Assembly: GCA_030323885.1 (NCBI GenBank)
Contig: CM059194.1
Span: forward strand, 1,861,889 to 1,925,888
Length of the DNA: 64,000 nt
From: Branchipolynoe longqiensis
Taxonomy: Eukaryota > Annelida > Polychaeta > Phyllodocida > Polynoidae
Direction of reading: 5' to 3'
Below, one piece after another: positions 54,772 to 63,812 of the stretch (positions are counted from its first letter, which is position 1; every line of letters begins with the position of its first letter). The notes below the pieces were generated by a model. The model searched no databases. It saw nothing but the letters and a program-made list of their open reading frames with translations, and was not told where the DNA came from. Both the position numbers and the translations under genes were made by a program.

Positions 54772-57700
54772 CACATAGAGAGTGAACTCACAACAACTAT
54801 GCCTAGTTCTGGGGTTTACCTGCTCATGACTTTCAAGTTCCATTTTCATAGCATGAGAATTCACAACTAGTATGTGTCTGTACATATACACAACTGTCTG
54901 GGGTTTTAATTCCCAGGACTCCCACTCCCAAATGGGTTCTATGGTTTAATGCCCTGAAGGGCCTTTATTGTTGTAGTGTGCATAGTGCCACATGGCATCT
55001 ATGTCCATATGACAATGAACTGGTTGTTCATGGTGTCATAGATGAGCTTTGCAATCCGTCTGATTACCGCTCTCTGAATATTATCACAACTAGTCAGTGT
55101 GATAGTGTGCATAGTGCAGCATGGCATCTATGTCTTTATGACAATGAACTGGTTGTTCATGGTGTCATAGATGAGCTTTGCAATCCGTCTGATTACCGCT
55201 CTCTGAATATTATCACAACTAGTCAGTGTGATAGTGTGCATAGTGCCACATGGCATCTATGTCCATATGACAATGAACTGGTTGTTCATGGTGTCATAGA
55301 TGAGCTTTGCAATCCGTCTGATTACCGCTCTCTGAATATTATCACAACTAGTCAGTGTGATAGTGTGCATAGTGCCACATGGCATCTATGTCCATATGAC
55401 AATGAACTGGTTGTTCATGGTGTCATAGATGAGCTTTGCAATCCGTCTGATTACCGCTCTCTGAATAGCATCAGACCTGGTTAGTGTTATAGTGTGCATA
55501 GTGCCGTATGCCATCTATGTTCATATGACATGAATGGGGGCATTGGAGAAGCAGGATTGGAGGTGCCAAGAGACTGACATCATCAATTAGAAATAACTAC
55601 ACATGCGCCCGACATTCATCCATGTATTGAAATTAAGACTGTCATGGGGAAATGGAGGCACTACAGAAGTGTGCCTGATGATAAAGACACAGTGATAATG
55701 TACAGATTGTCTGAGGATCAGGTCAACGTAAGAATGTCAGTGTCAACAGACACATCATGAGATGACAGACATGGATCAGTATCAGGCTGGAAAGTACATT
55801 ACTGCTGTGTATCGTAATGATTGGAACATTGGCTTGAATAGTGAGCGTTCTGAACAACATGTGGATGTACACAGCAAGTTTATGAAGCGGAACAAATGAA
55901 ACAACAATTTAACTTGGGCAGGAACTGATGAATGTTGGGTTCCGTTAATCAACATTTTGAGGGTAGTTCCAACACATCTGTAATTGGACAATCTGCCAGG
56001 CAGTACAGACTTGACAAGGATATCATTGACAATTGTGTGAGACAATTTTCTGCATTCACGGAGGATTAGATATACCTTCTTGCCATCAGGCAAGTGGTTT
56101 TATGTGTAAACATATATCAATGATGATTGTTAAAATGTTGAGATGCTATATATACCTACGTATATCCTGAAATTATAAACAGAATGTGTGCAGAATGCAT
56201 GACTGGATTGATAATGAATTTGTGATGCATATCGCCTGTATTACAATTTTTTTTAAATGATAAAATCTAAAGTAGGGAAAACACATCTCTGATTTGTCCA
56301 CTGTTTACTAACATACATCGAGAGAATAGATCTGTGAAGTTTCAGAGCTGTGTGACCTATCATCATCATCATCATCATGCTGTCGGTCACGATGCGACAA
56401 AGACTGCTTTCATTACTTGACTGCCGCTCTCCATTCAGCTCTCTGCTGTGAGAGTCGCATCCATGAGACGGTCTTAATGTCCCTCAGCTTCAGGTTTCTC
56501 TTGATGGCATCCTTGAACTGGAGATGAGGGTGCCCTCTCTTTCTGTAGCCAGAAGACAGCTGAGAATAGAGAATCTGCTTTGGTAGACTGTCTGATGACA
56601 TCCTCATGAGGTGTCCAGTCCACCGGAGATTCTTTTTGATCAGAAGATCTTCCATAGAGGGCAGCCCCGTTCGTTCGAGTATTTCCTTATTTGTCACTTT
56701 GTCCTTCCAGGTTAGCCTCATGATTGAACACAGATGTCGCATCATGAAGGCATGCAGCTTTTTCAGCTGTCGTCTGTACACTGTCCAGGCCTCTGCTCCG
56801 TATAGTTAGGTGGATAGTACGATTGCACGGTAGATCTTGCCTTTGACCCGAATGGACACATGGTGGTTGTTCCAGAGTCTCTGGTGTAGTCGGCCGAAAG
56901 ATGCGCTAGCCTTGGCTATCCTCCTCTGTATTTCAGCATCAATGCGTCCATCACTTGATAGAGTGCTTCCGAGGTAGGTGAATTCCGGAACAGAGTTCAG
57001 TTTGTTTCCGTCAACCATGATCTCCTCTCGGGTTCTTGTAGAGTTGGGTTGGTACAACACCTCCGTCTTCTTGATGTTAATCTTCAGGCCAAACTTCTTT
57101 GATGCATCGGAGAAAGCGTCCACTATTTTCTGGATCTCTTCAGCAGAGTGGGCAACCAGTGCACTGTCATCTGCGAATAGTAGCTCTCTCACCAGTATCT
57201 GAGTAGTCTTGGTCTTCGCTCTGAAGTGTGCGACATTGAATAGGTCAGCGCTCTGTCTGGACTGTATATAGATGCCATCCCCCATGTCTCGGAAAGCCTC
57301 GTCTAGCATTGCTGATAGGAAGATGGAGAAGAGCGTGGGGGCCAGTACACAACCTTGCTTGACCCCATTGGTAACCCCAAACGATTCCGAGACTTCCCCT
57401 CCAGCACTAACGTTCACCATCATTCCTGTATGTAGAGCCTCGATCATAGTTGTGAACTTCTCTGGGCATCCGTACTTCCTCAGTAGCTGCCATAGCCCGG
57501 TCCTCTCGACTGTATCAAATGCCTTAGTGAAATCAACAAATACAATGTACAGTGGTCACCCTGCTCAATGCACTTTTCTTGTAGCTGTCGGAGACAAAAT
57601 AGCATATCCACGGTGCTCCGGTTTACATTTCATGAAAGCTGCCTGCAAAAGTGTTGAAGTGCTGCTGGCTTTTGCAAGTTACCAGCAGCACTCTCTCGGG

Positions 57701-60700
57701 GAGCAAATAGAGGTTTCACACCGGCAAGAACATGTCAAGACAGGCGCAAAACTATTTGTCCCTACAGTGGCTGGTCGGAAGATGTTGGGAGTTCCATACA
57801 TCAATCGCCCTTAATGCTGCCACAGTGACATGGTTTTCTGTTTAGGGTTTTCTCCCTTAGCCTTCGGTTCTGTCAAGAACCTGTACCACAAGGCAGTGGT
57901 TTACAACTCTGCAGGGCAGGGGCCTGAAACTCCCTGAGGTATCGCAATACCTACACCCCTGGATATATGACCATTTATCTGTACAACCCTAAGTATTATT
58001 TATACAATTTCTTTGGGTGCTGCATGACACCACAACCCCCTCTCCTACACATCTGACACTGAAAATGACCTGATATTTGCATTCCCCATGGTCCAATTAG
58101 GCTAAATACCAAATTCCAAACGTCTGTGATAATTATTAAAGCTTTTATGGGGTTCTGAAAATGATATTTGAATTTGTCGCTGCAATTCGCACCCGAAAAA
58201 CATCGTAAATCGGCAATAAATCACAAAAATTTCAAACCTCTGCCATGGCCTGGAAAATGATCCGATTAAGCAGACATTTTCAGGATATGATTTATTCAAT
58301 GTATGTTTTCAAATATAATTTTGGGGGACAATTTTAAGACGGTGGGGTGGAAACTTGTCAGAAAATTGTTTGATTTGACACGGAATGACCCTAGAGTAGA
58401 GAAGTGACCGGTCACTGCCCAGTCGGGTAGCACAGGTGGAAAAGTCCCCCATAGGGACTGTTGGTGCTTGTGTGCTGCCACCTGGTGCTACTTCTCAGCA
58501 AACAGGGGTCAGCATAGTCGCTGCCGCCACCGTGTGGTAGTAGGGCTCATTCCGGACTACTACAGTACTAGTTCGTTTGTTTTGTGTGTGTTGTTTTTTT
58601 ACGTCCGAGCAACATCTAAGGTCATATCAGGACGGGTACCGACTTGTGACAGTGCGCACTAATGACAACTTTATAGTGCTGCCCCACTAGCCAGCAGAAC
58701 CATGATCTGATATCCCACTCAGTCATATTATCCTGACACTGAGTTAACCAGTCCTTGCCCTATCTTAATAATGCCGAGCACCTGGCTAGGAAGCGACAAG
58801 TATCAATTTTTAAGTCATTGGTTTGCCTCGACCAGGATTCGAGCCCATGATCCCATGGTCTACCAACATGGGAGATGGACGCTCTAACTTGTTCGGTCAT
58901 CCCGTCTGGTCACTACAGTACTCAGATAACATAAATATCAGCTGGCATGTAATCAAAATATATGATGGGTGGGGGGATATCATTAAACAAAAATCCAAAT
59001 GGATGTTGGTTCAGAAGAAAAAAAATAATATGCGGTTGGTGGGTGAACATAAAACTGCCTCCCACCCTCCTCCTAAACAATCATCTCTGGAATAGCCAGC
59101 CATAACTGATATGTAGGTTTTAAAAATATCTCAAACTCTTAGAGAGTATATAAATGCGAGGCATGGGTTTGATACACACACCGAGGTGGTAAAGTTTCAG
59201 CCTTAAAACCTAAAACTAATGACTACTAACACAACATGGTAAAGGTAGCCAGGAAAGGTAACTACATGTATAAATAACTAAATAACTAAGCAATTGTAGA
59301 ACTAACAAGCTCACAGAGGGTAGGGAGATGTGGTACGAGTAGGAAGATACTCACAAACAGAGAAGGAATGCATGCAGTAAATAGCTACACAACAACTGAA
59401 AGTGACAAAACAAGGGAAACCACAAGACTATTACTGTTTAGCGGCGAAAATAAATCAATAAACCTAATCACTGTGGTCAGCACAAACACACCGTCACACC
59501 AAACCTCACTTTTCTGTGCAGCAGCAAAGAATAAAAACAATTCACGTCTGCTTATTTATTAAACATTAAAAATCATGTTCAAACATGACAAACCTTGTTC
59601 AAACTATATTGGAAATGTGGACAAAAGTGCCTTACACTTTTTTAATTATTTTTTTTTAAACCATTAAAAGTAAGATCAGTATTTCTTTTGTACCAATTAT
59701 TGTTTCTGTTAAGTAATTGGGTTTCGGATAAGCGACCAGCACCAACCTTGTAGCACTCGGTGGAACCGTTCTCTGGTGTGAAATGAATGCGCAAGTCAGC
59801 GTGGCCTTCCCACCGCATCCAGATATCGGTGCTGGAGGTGTGCATGATGGTTCCCATTGACCAGCCACCAACAGCCGCTACTTCTCTTCCCAGCTGACCA
59901 TTCACCGCTGTCGTTGATGAAGGCGCCCCTTTCCGGATTGTCAGCGAACCGTCGCTCGTAGAAACAGTGAGTTGCTGAACTACCACCTTCCTCATCCTTA
60001 GCTGCAGGTCAGCGGTGGATTGTAAAAATTGCATTTTTTACAAAGAACACAATATATTAGGGAACCCTCTGTAACATGGATGTGTGAGATAAACACATAT
60101 AGTAATAAGATTATTGTTATAGATGGAAGAGGGGGGTTTGTTTGTTTTGGCTTTACACCCAAGGGACATTTAAGGTGATATGATGGGTATCGACTGTGAA
60201 CCCTAATAGCTACTACTTAGTGCTGCCTCATAGGGAGACCAGGCTGCCAGCACAATGTTTGTTTTGTTTGTTGTTTGTTGAAGTTTGACATCCTGGCGAC
60301 ATCTAAGGTAATATTAGGATGGGTACTGGCTTGTGACAGTGCACTCAGAGCCACTTCATAGTGCTTCCCCATTGGGAGACCAAGCTGTCAGCACCATGAC
60401 CTAATATCACACTCAGTCATATTATCGTGATACTGAGCAGACGGAGTGATGGTGACTTTATACAGTGTCGACAGCGGAGGCTATATTGACATAAAAAACC
60501 CGGTAGAAATGCTCTATATTATGTTCAGCCCCCCCCCCCCGCCCCCCAACACTGCACTCCCAAATCCACCCTAAAACAAAATGTTATATTGGCTTGACCC
60601 GCCTACCCTGCAGTTACAATGAAAAACAAGGCCTTGTAATAGTTCTAATACTAATACTTTACCCAAAATATATCGGAATGAGGAGGTAAAATGGCGTCCA

Positions 60701-61563
60701 TTTTGTTATAAGTCTTCTGCTCATAACGGTGTCCTTTTTTCTCTCTCCATATTTCTCTTTTAATGTCAATTTTATAAACAGATAGAATGCTTTTAACAAA
60801 AATTATTAATTTAAGACATACATCCAGCTTAGTTGATATCACAATCATTTGTGATTGAAAAAGCAAAATAATAGTTTTTTGTATGGACTTTTAGGGCCTG
60901 AAATTATGAGCGAAGGATTTTGCCCACTCAGAGTTTAATGGCTATTCAAATTCAATTTAAAAGAGGTCTAGCTCTATGAAGTGAATTTTAAGTTGAAAGA
61001 GATTCTAATGAAGACAACCAATGCAATTAGAATACAATTGTGACAATATAGATTGTCTACCCGCATACACACAACATTTTGTGTATCCATGATTGTATCA
61101 CTTTTTCTCAAATGTGTTTTGCTTGATGGTTGGTTGTTGGAGATTTACATCCTGGCAACATCTAAGGTCATATCAGGTACCGACTTGTGACAGTGTGCAC
61201 TCATGGCAACTTTATAGTGCTGTCCCCTGGGAAATCAGGCGGCCGGCACCATAACCCGATATCCCACTCAGTCACATTATCCTGACACTGAGCTAACCAG
61301 TCTTTGCCCTATGCTATTAATGCTGAGCGACAGGTTAGGAAGCGACAAGTATAAATTTTGTAAGTCACTGTGTTTGACTCGACCAGGAACCAAACTCTCA
61401 ATTTCCCGCATGTGAGGCCCGCGCTCTACCGATTCGGCCACCGGCCCCGGACAAATGTGTTTGTGTGTCTTACCGTAGGTCCATAGTGTAGGACTGCGAT
61501 GATGAGAAGCACTATCACCACAAGCACCAGCAGTCTCCTCGTGGTTAACTTGGATGCCATCAT
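46117..61563 (-). CDS. MYORG-like glycoside hydrolase family 31 protein, four exons
   Basis: I assemble exons 61563-61474, 60001-59747, 48342-48168 and about 47645-46117, giving about 682 residues (human MYORG is about 714). Donors read ACG|GTAAGA, AAG|GTTGGT and ATG|GTATGT. The first two junctions are phase 0. The third needs the acceptor at GCGTCAG (47646); a stronger-looking TTTTAG at 47660 would not keep frame with that donor, so this junction is uncertain. Exon 1 is a type II membrane anchor (RRLLVLVVIVLLIIAVLHY). Exon 3 carries the family motif GSDNWYGGAE. Exon 4 has LERYWLSSQGVSI, the nucleophile in TAFKFDAGESNFLP (Asp about 425) and the likely acid/base Asp in RMMDKDSDWGYARG (about 484-488), then GYPFVLPDMVGGNGY. 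Vertebrate MYORG is an ER/Golgi alpha-galactosidase; substrate here is inferred. The second Met has the better start context. Confidence 0.88.
48455..48593. repeat. Dispersed repeat, inverted partner of 57970-58118
   Basis: 'ggtatttagcctaattggac' and 'ttttcagtgtcagatgtgta' here are the reverse complement of 57970-58118. The repeat meets the truncated 3' LTR of the Ty3 element at about 48594. Confidence 0.8.
48596..48745 (-). repeat. Ty3 3' LTR (outer end truncated)
   Basis: 'tgacttctggatactgaatg' through 'catctcatttagatatcctt' to 'tatgcatatattaca'. About 90% identical to 52665-52825. The match ends at 'gacgtc' (48597-48602). Confidence 0.88.
49084..50380 (-). pseudogene. Ty3 integrase remnant
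   Basis: The zinc-finger part (50380-50105) shows H-x-x-x-H and C-x-x-C in HKTHLGIIKSKQ and DTCQNN. The catalytic core (near 49835-49526) has VISDSGPQFKS (Asp) and YPRSNGQVNRFVQ, where the usual Glu position reads Gln-Val. The C-terminal part (49269-49084) has GREYKILNKSGNMLYRNR. Between finger and core lie stops and a foreign foldback fragment (49856-49930). Confidence 0.85.
50730..51300 (-). pseudogene. Ty3 RT C-terminus and RNase H remnant
   Basis: VTDDILVFGSTVEEH (RT motif C, with V for the usual Y) leads to VKYVGHQFIQQGVKPDPDRI. RNase H follows: IVIQVDACQSGLGAVLMQ and YATIEKEMLAICFGYQRFH. A stop after VVLD and further frameshifts interrupt it. Confidence 0.85.
51302..51646 (-). pseudogene. 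Ty3 aspartic protease remnant
   Basis: LDMGSEVNVLPRNIFDR corresponds to the D-T/S-G active site, with Met in place of Thr/Ser. GKCQPIL-type hydrophobic segments follow. The frame runs straight into the RT catalytic region, which shows the deletion point. Confidence 0.75.
51650..52535 (-). pseudogene. Ty3 gag remnant with zinc knuckle
   Basis: 52535-52065 encodes a capsid-like segment (FLNVVGEEAQNVFANI, LRDIVKDCEYG, LLRDRLVAGIKN). In another frame, 52000-51820 holds CQNCGYKHRRGVCPA and CIACKKVRHFGKVC, nucleocapsid knuckle-like. Frameshifted between the two. Confidence 0.82.
52665..52825 (-). repeat. Ty3 5' LTR (161 bp)
   Basis: TG...CA ends on both strands: 'tgtgaaagtatgacgtctga' to 'tatgcatataataca'. 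Followed on the - strand by the primer-binding site, and bordered on the other side directly by TA-GGTCACAC of the next element. Confidence 0.88.
53183..54051. mobile_element. Nested TA-flanked inverted-repeat element (about 870 bp)
   Basis: Left 'gggtcactctcctgaaaact' and right 'agttttcaggagagtgaccc' are inverted repeats, extending with mismatches to about 28 bases, set in (TA)n on both sides. No coding sequence. Confidence 0.8.
54300..54492 (+). pseudogene. LINE 3' end fragment
   Basis: Translates as SSGYRKRERPRLRFKDTIKRN, matching the C-terminus of the LINE at 56359-57556 (SSGYRKRGHPHLQFKDAIKRN). It has the same 3' end 'caagtaatgaaagcagtctt' and an ATGATGA tail. Opposite strand to that copy. 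Confidence 0.82.
54700..54776. repeat. (TA)n tract
   Basis: Alternating TA with short interruptions, inside the 3.5-kb element. Confidence 0.9.
54974..55545 (+). repeat. 129-bp tandem repeat, four units plus a partial fifth
   Basis: Units start 'tagtgtgcatagtgccacat' at 54974, 55103, 55232, 55361 and (partial) 55490. They are nearly identical. 129 is 43 codons, so one frame stays open across all copies (54978-55484) and repeats DNELVVHGVIDELCNPSDYR. No known domain. Confidence 0.93.
55550..56095 (+). pseudogene. Degenerate coding remnant, unrecognised
   Basis: With frameshifts and stops the + strand reads YITAVYRNDWNIGL, HVDVHSKFMKRNK and DECWVPLINILRVVPT. This pattern resembles a small beta-barrel (Tudor/SH3-like) module found at the end of some uncharacterised element-borne proteins. 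That is an impression from memory, not a match I can confirm. Confidence 0.4.
56359..57556 (-). pseudogene. 5'-truncated LINE reverse transcriptase
   Basis: On the - strand: FVDFTKAFDTVERTGLW (RT motif A), NGVKQGCVLAPTLFSIFLSA (motif B), LLFADDSALVAHS (the F-A-D-D motif C), FGLKINIKKTEVL and TYLGSTLSSDGRID, then after one stop the C-terminal segment GLPSMEDLLIKKNLRWTGH and RKRGHPHLQFKD. It ends in a (GAT)n tail (56359-56380 as 'tcatcatcatcatcatcatc'). RTE/Proto-like by feel; the clade is not certain. Endonuclease and 5' half missing. Confidence 0.88.
57557..57815 (+). other. Unrecognised open stretch
   Basis: An 86-codon + frame (FLVAVGDKIAYPRC, KTGAKLFVPTVAGRKMLGVP) begins at the LINE truncation point. 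No known domain. It could be an older element remnant or chance. Confidence 0.25.
57970..58118. repeat. Dispersed repeat, inverted partner of 48455-48593
   Basis: 'taagtattatttatacaatt', 'gtgctgcatgacaccacaac' and 'ccccatggtccaattaggct' match the left copy in reverse complement, about 85-90% by eye. Confidence 0.8.
58570..58911 (-). repeat. tRNA-SINE, full copy with exact 11-bp target duplication
   Basis: 'actacagtact' occurs at 58559-58569 and 58912-58922. The body and tail are as in 41866-42204. The exact duplication suggests a fairly recent insertion. Confidence 0.92.
58923..59746 (-). other. Intron 2 sequence of the glycosidase gene, nothing recognised
   Basis: No coding signal or repeat seen apart from A-rich runs. 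Confidence 0.4.
60158..60440 (-). repeat. Two tRNA-SINE 3' fragments
   Basis: 'cacccaagggacatttaagg' (60158-60250) and 'catcctggcgacatctaagg' (60291-60440) are both 3' portions of the SINE in - orientation, lying head to tail in intron 1 of the glycosidase gene. Confidence 0.75.
60441..61124 (-). other. Intron 1 sequence of the glycosidase gene, nothing recognised
   Basis: Contains a C homopolymer at 60530-60540; otherwise unique-looking. Confidence 0.4.
61125..61449 (-). repeat. tRNA-SINE, near-complete copy
   Basis: Head on the right ('ggtggccgaatcggtagagc' on the - strand), tail on the left ('gttgccaggatgtaaatctc'). It lies only 24 bases from the splice donor of exon 1 of the glycosidase gene (61473). 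Confidence 0.88.
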
Positions 61564-61635
61564 TCACGAAGTAAGGAATCACCGACTGCACTAACTGTAA
61601 TCAAACATTGCAAATATGTCGACACATAATGCACA

Positions 61636-61760
61636 TGCATGAGCCTAAAAATAGAATTCTGCTATAAGATGCACCATGGATTTGAGGACTTGCATGAGCC
61701 TAAAAATAGAATTCTGCTATAAGATGCACCATGGGTTTGAGTTCTTGCATGAGCCTAAAA
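61636..61760. repeat. 55-bp tandem repeat, two units plus partial
   Basis: 'tgcatgagcctaaaaataga' begins at 61636 and 61691, and a third, shortened unit at 61746. The third runs into the inverted-duplication arm. Confidence 0.88.
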
Positions 61761-62113
61761 AGAAAATTGTCGAACGAAAGTTGGAGGCATCACGCAAACA
61801 GAGGGCTCGGCAGGCACAGGTCATCGATGATATCGATATGACCTTTAGTGCCCCATTTTGCCGGGACTTCAGAAGCTGGGATGGGTCCTTGAGATCATTG
61901 GACCTTTCCGGCTTCAGCATCGAGGACAGACTGCATGGGCTAATCACCGGCTTGGTGTCCGACTCCGCTTCTGCATATCGGGCACTACTTGGTCGGATGA
62001 CAGGTGACAGTAAGGTGAACGACGATGAACTGCACACGCAGTTGGCCGGCGCCCACCCCTGTCCGAGGAATTGTTGGGGTAACATAGGGGTAATTAAAGA
62101 CCAGCGCCCCTCC
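61761..62113 (+). pseudogene. Inverted piece of the unrecognised GC-rich coding remnant
   Basis: The + strand reads KIVERKLEASRKQRARQAQV, then DDIDMTFSAPFCRDF, LSGFSIEDRLHGLITGLVSD and ALLGRMTGDSKVNDDEL without a stop. The first 50 bases are the inverse of 62114-62163, so this looks like the downstream part of the frame on 62114-62749, flipped. Confidence 0.55.
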
Positions 62114-63012
62114 CCGAGCCCTTTGTTCGCATGATGCCTCCAACTTTCGTTCGACAATTTTCTTGTCTTCAATGACACAGTTGAAGTCATCACCACGCCT
62201 ACTCTCAGCCTTTTGCAACAGAACGTCCTGGGTCTGGACCATGGCCCCATCAAAGCCCTCAATGAAGGCATATATGAGACCGCCGACCGACTTATTAATT
62301 CGGGATGTAATGTCCAGATGATTGGCCTCACAGAGACGCGCCGCAATGACCTCCGACGCAATGGTAATGCCTCGGTCGGCCAACGGGACAATACCCGTCG
62401 CCGTCCGCCTTGCCAAACCACTCACAGTTGCTGAGATAATCGAGGCAGATATGCCATCTGCCAGGTCTACCACCTGAGACACTGGAGTCACCACAGCCAG
62501 CTGGGAGGCAGACCCTGTGGCAGCCGACACTCGTCGCCGAGGGACCTGACCAAGTGGCACCGGCTGAGATATCAATGCCACTTGCACCGTGAGCGTGTCC
62601 GCTGGGGTACGTGCAACAACCGCACTCAATGTGTCGGGAGGTTGCACAACCGTCAGCTTTCTGCGCTTCCCATGACGCCCCGTCTTCACGGACTCAGCGT
62701 CCTCCTCCCTAGTCTCGAACCTGACTGGCAATGCAAGCCAGTCCTTCACCCTTGAGCTGAAGATGGGGGTGGTGGGAGTGGTGGTGGAGGTGGAGCGTTC
62801 GACCTGTCCGATCCCTGATTCCGCTGCAGATCAATGGCAGAGCCACCGTCCAGCGAGACCAGGGACGAGGTACGCTTACCCCCTCCCCTTTCCCTGGACA
62901 GCCTTACCAAGCTGCCCAGAGACCCCAGGGCCACCCGCCGCCCTCTGGCGCAGTGGCTCCTTTCTAACCGGTCCAGCGCCCCGACCCCTGCCCCAGGTCG
63001 CAGAAGAGGCAC
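62114..63012 (-). pseudogene. Unrecognised GC-rich coding remnant
   Basis: Two overlapping - strand frames: 63012-62746 (basic, ending in a run of prolines before SSAQG) and one from 62749 (DWLALPVRFETREEDAESV, a basic HGKRRKLTVVQPP, then a Val/Ala/Thr-rich stretch and HLDITSRINKSVGGLIYAF). The second frame enters the inverted duplication at 62163 and its last 60 residues are then antisense to 61761-62113. A frameshift (overlap GTGA at 62746-62749) may join the two. Clearly more GC-rich than the surroundings, so possibly transferred or element-derived. No family recognised. Confidence 0.5.
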
Positions 63013-63067
63013 CGCGACCGGTTAAAAACCACTCTTGACGCACTTCCGTCGACCCCGTGGCGTACAG

Positions 63068-63110
63068 TTAGAGAGAGGTATAACGATCAACCTAATATAT
63101 TTGACTCTTA
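63068..63110 (-). mobile_element. MITE family A end fragment
   Basis: 'ataacgatcaacctaatata' followed by 'tttgactcttagg' matches the 44540-44580 part of the family A copy. Confidence 0.5.
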
Positions 63111-63810
63111 GGTGACAAGATCACAATAAAGAGTACCTATCCCAAAGATGGAAAATTTGCTTTAAAAAATAGCACCCAATTTTGTTTATATAACTATAAA
63201 TATCAACGAAAGTGAGTACTACTTTAACTTACGGTCTACCAGGACTTCAACCATACCCATAACTTGTTACACTGCTAATCATTGGTAAAACTCATCATTT
63301 GACCTACTTAAATATTGCAAAATATGTGGTTTCCCCCCCAATTATCAGATGCAATAGAATATAAACATTGAGGAAAGTTGCATATTACGAGTTTAAAGCA
63401 TTTTGAGTTGTTGCTACTGATGTCACGATTAAATTAAGAATTTATTAATATCAGCTCAGTTCATTTCCCGACCAAATCGAAATTCTTCGCCAGTTCTTCA
63501 AATGGGTTGGTTTCCACCCCTATTACAAGTACGAGGTGATCTATTATCTAATCTGACCCCAATTGATTGATTGATTAGTGGTTGCTTTACGCCTTGTCGG
63601 CAGCATGGACCATATTTACGGCGGCTCTGACCCCAATACCCCAGCTCTTGGCTGGGACAAAGACCCTATAACACTAAGACTGCTCACTCAGCCTGTACTG
63701 TGTAATCAACAGAACAGCCAGCACACCAGGTGGTGGGTTTGATCATTTTGATAGCATTGGAGTGTCAGAAGAAACCCTGCTGTTGCTTGGTAGGTGTTGT
63801 AACATAGTGG
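63111..63810. other. No gene recognised
   Basis: AT-rich sequence; the segment 63550-63690 ('gattgattagtggttgcttt') looks like another dispersed repeat but has no second full copy in the window. Confidence 0.35.
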
Positions 63811-63812
63811 TA

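Larger units (their letters stand above)
52828..56357. mobile_element. TA-flanked inverted-repeat DNA element, 3.5 kb, composite
   Basis: Left 'ggtcacacagctgtgaaact' and right 'agtttcagagctgtgtgacc' are ends of an inverted repeat of about 80 bases that extends through 'cacagatctgttctttctat' and 'gtatgttagtaaacag' (56275-56357 on the right). TA lies on each side. Inside are a nested inverted-repeat element, a LINE 3' tail, a TA tract, a 129-bp tandem array and degenerate coding sequence. TA target preference fits Tc1/mariner-like or related elements, but no transposase is visible. Confidence 0.75.

Noticed and set aside
59368..59562. 64-codon + frame in intron 2
   Set aside because: Low-complexity Ser/Thr/Asn content and no family; opposite to the glycosidase gene.
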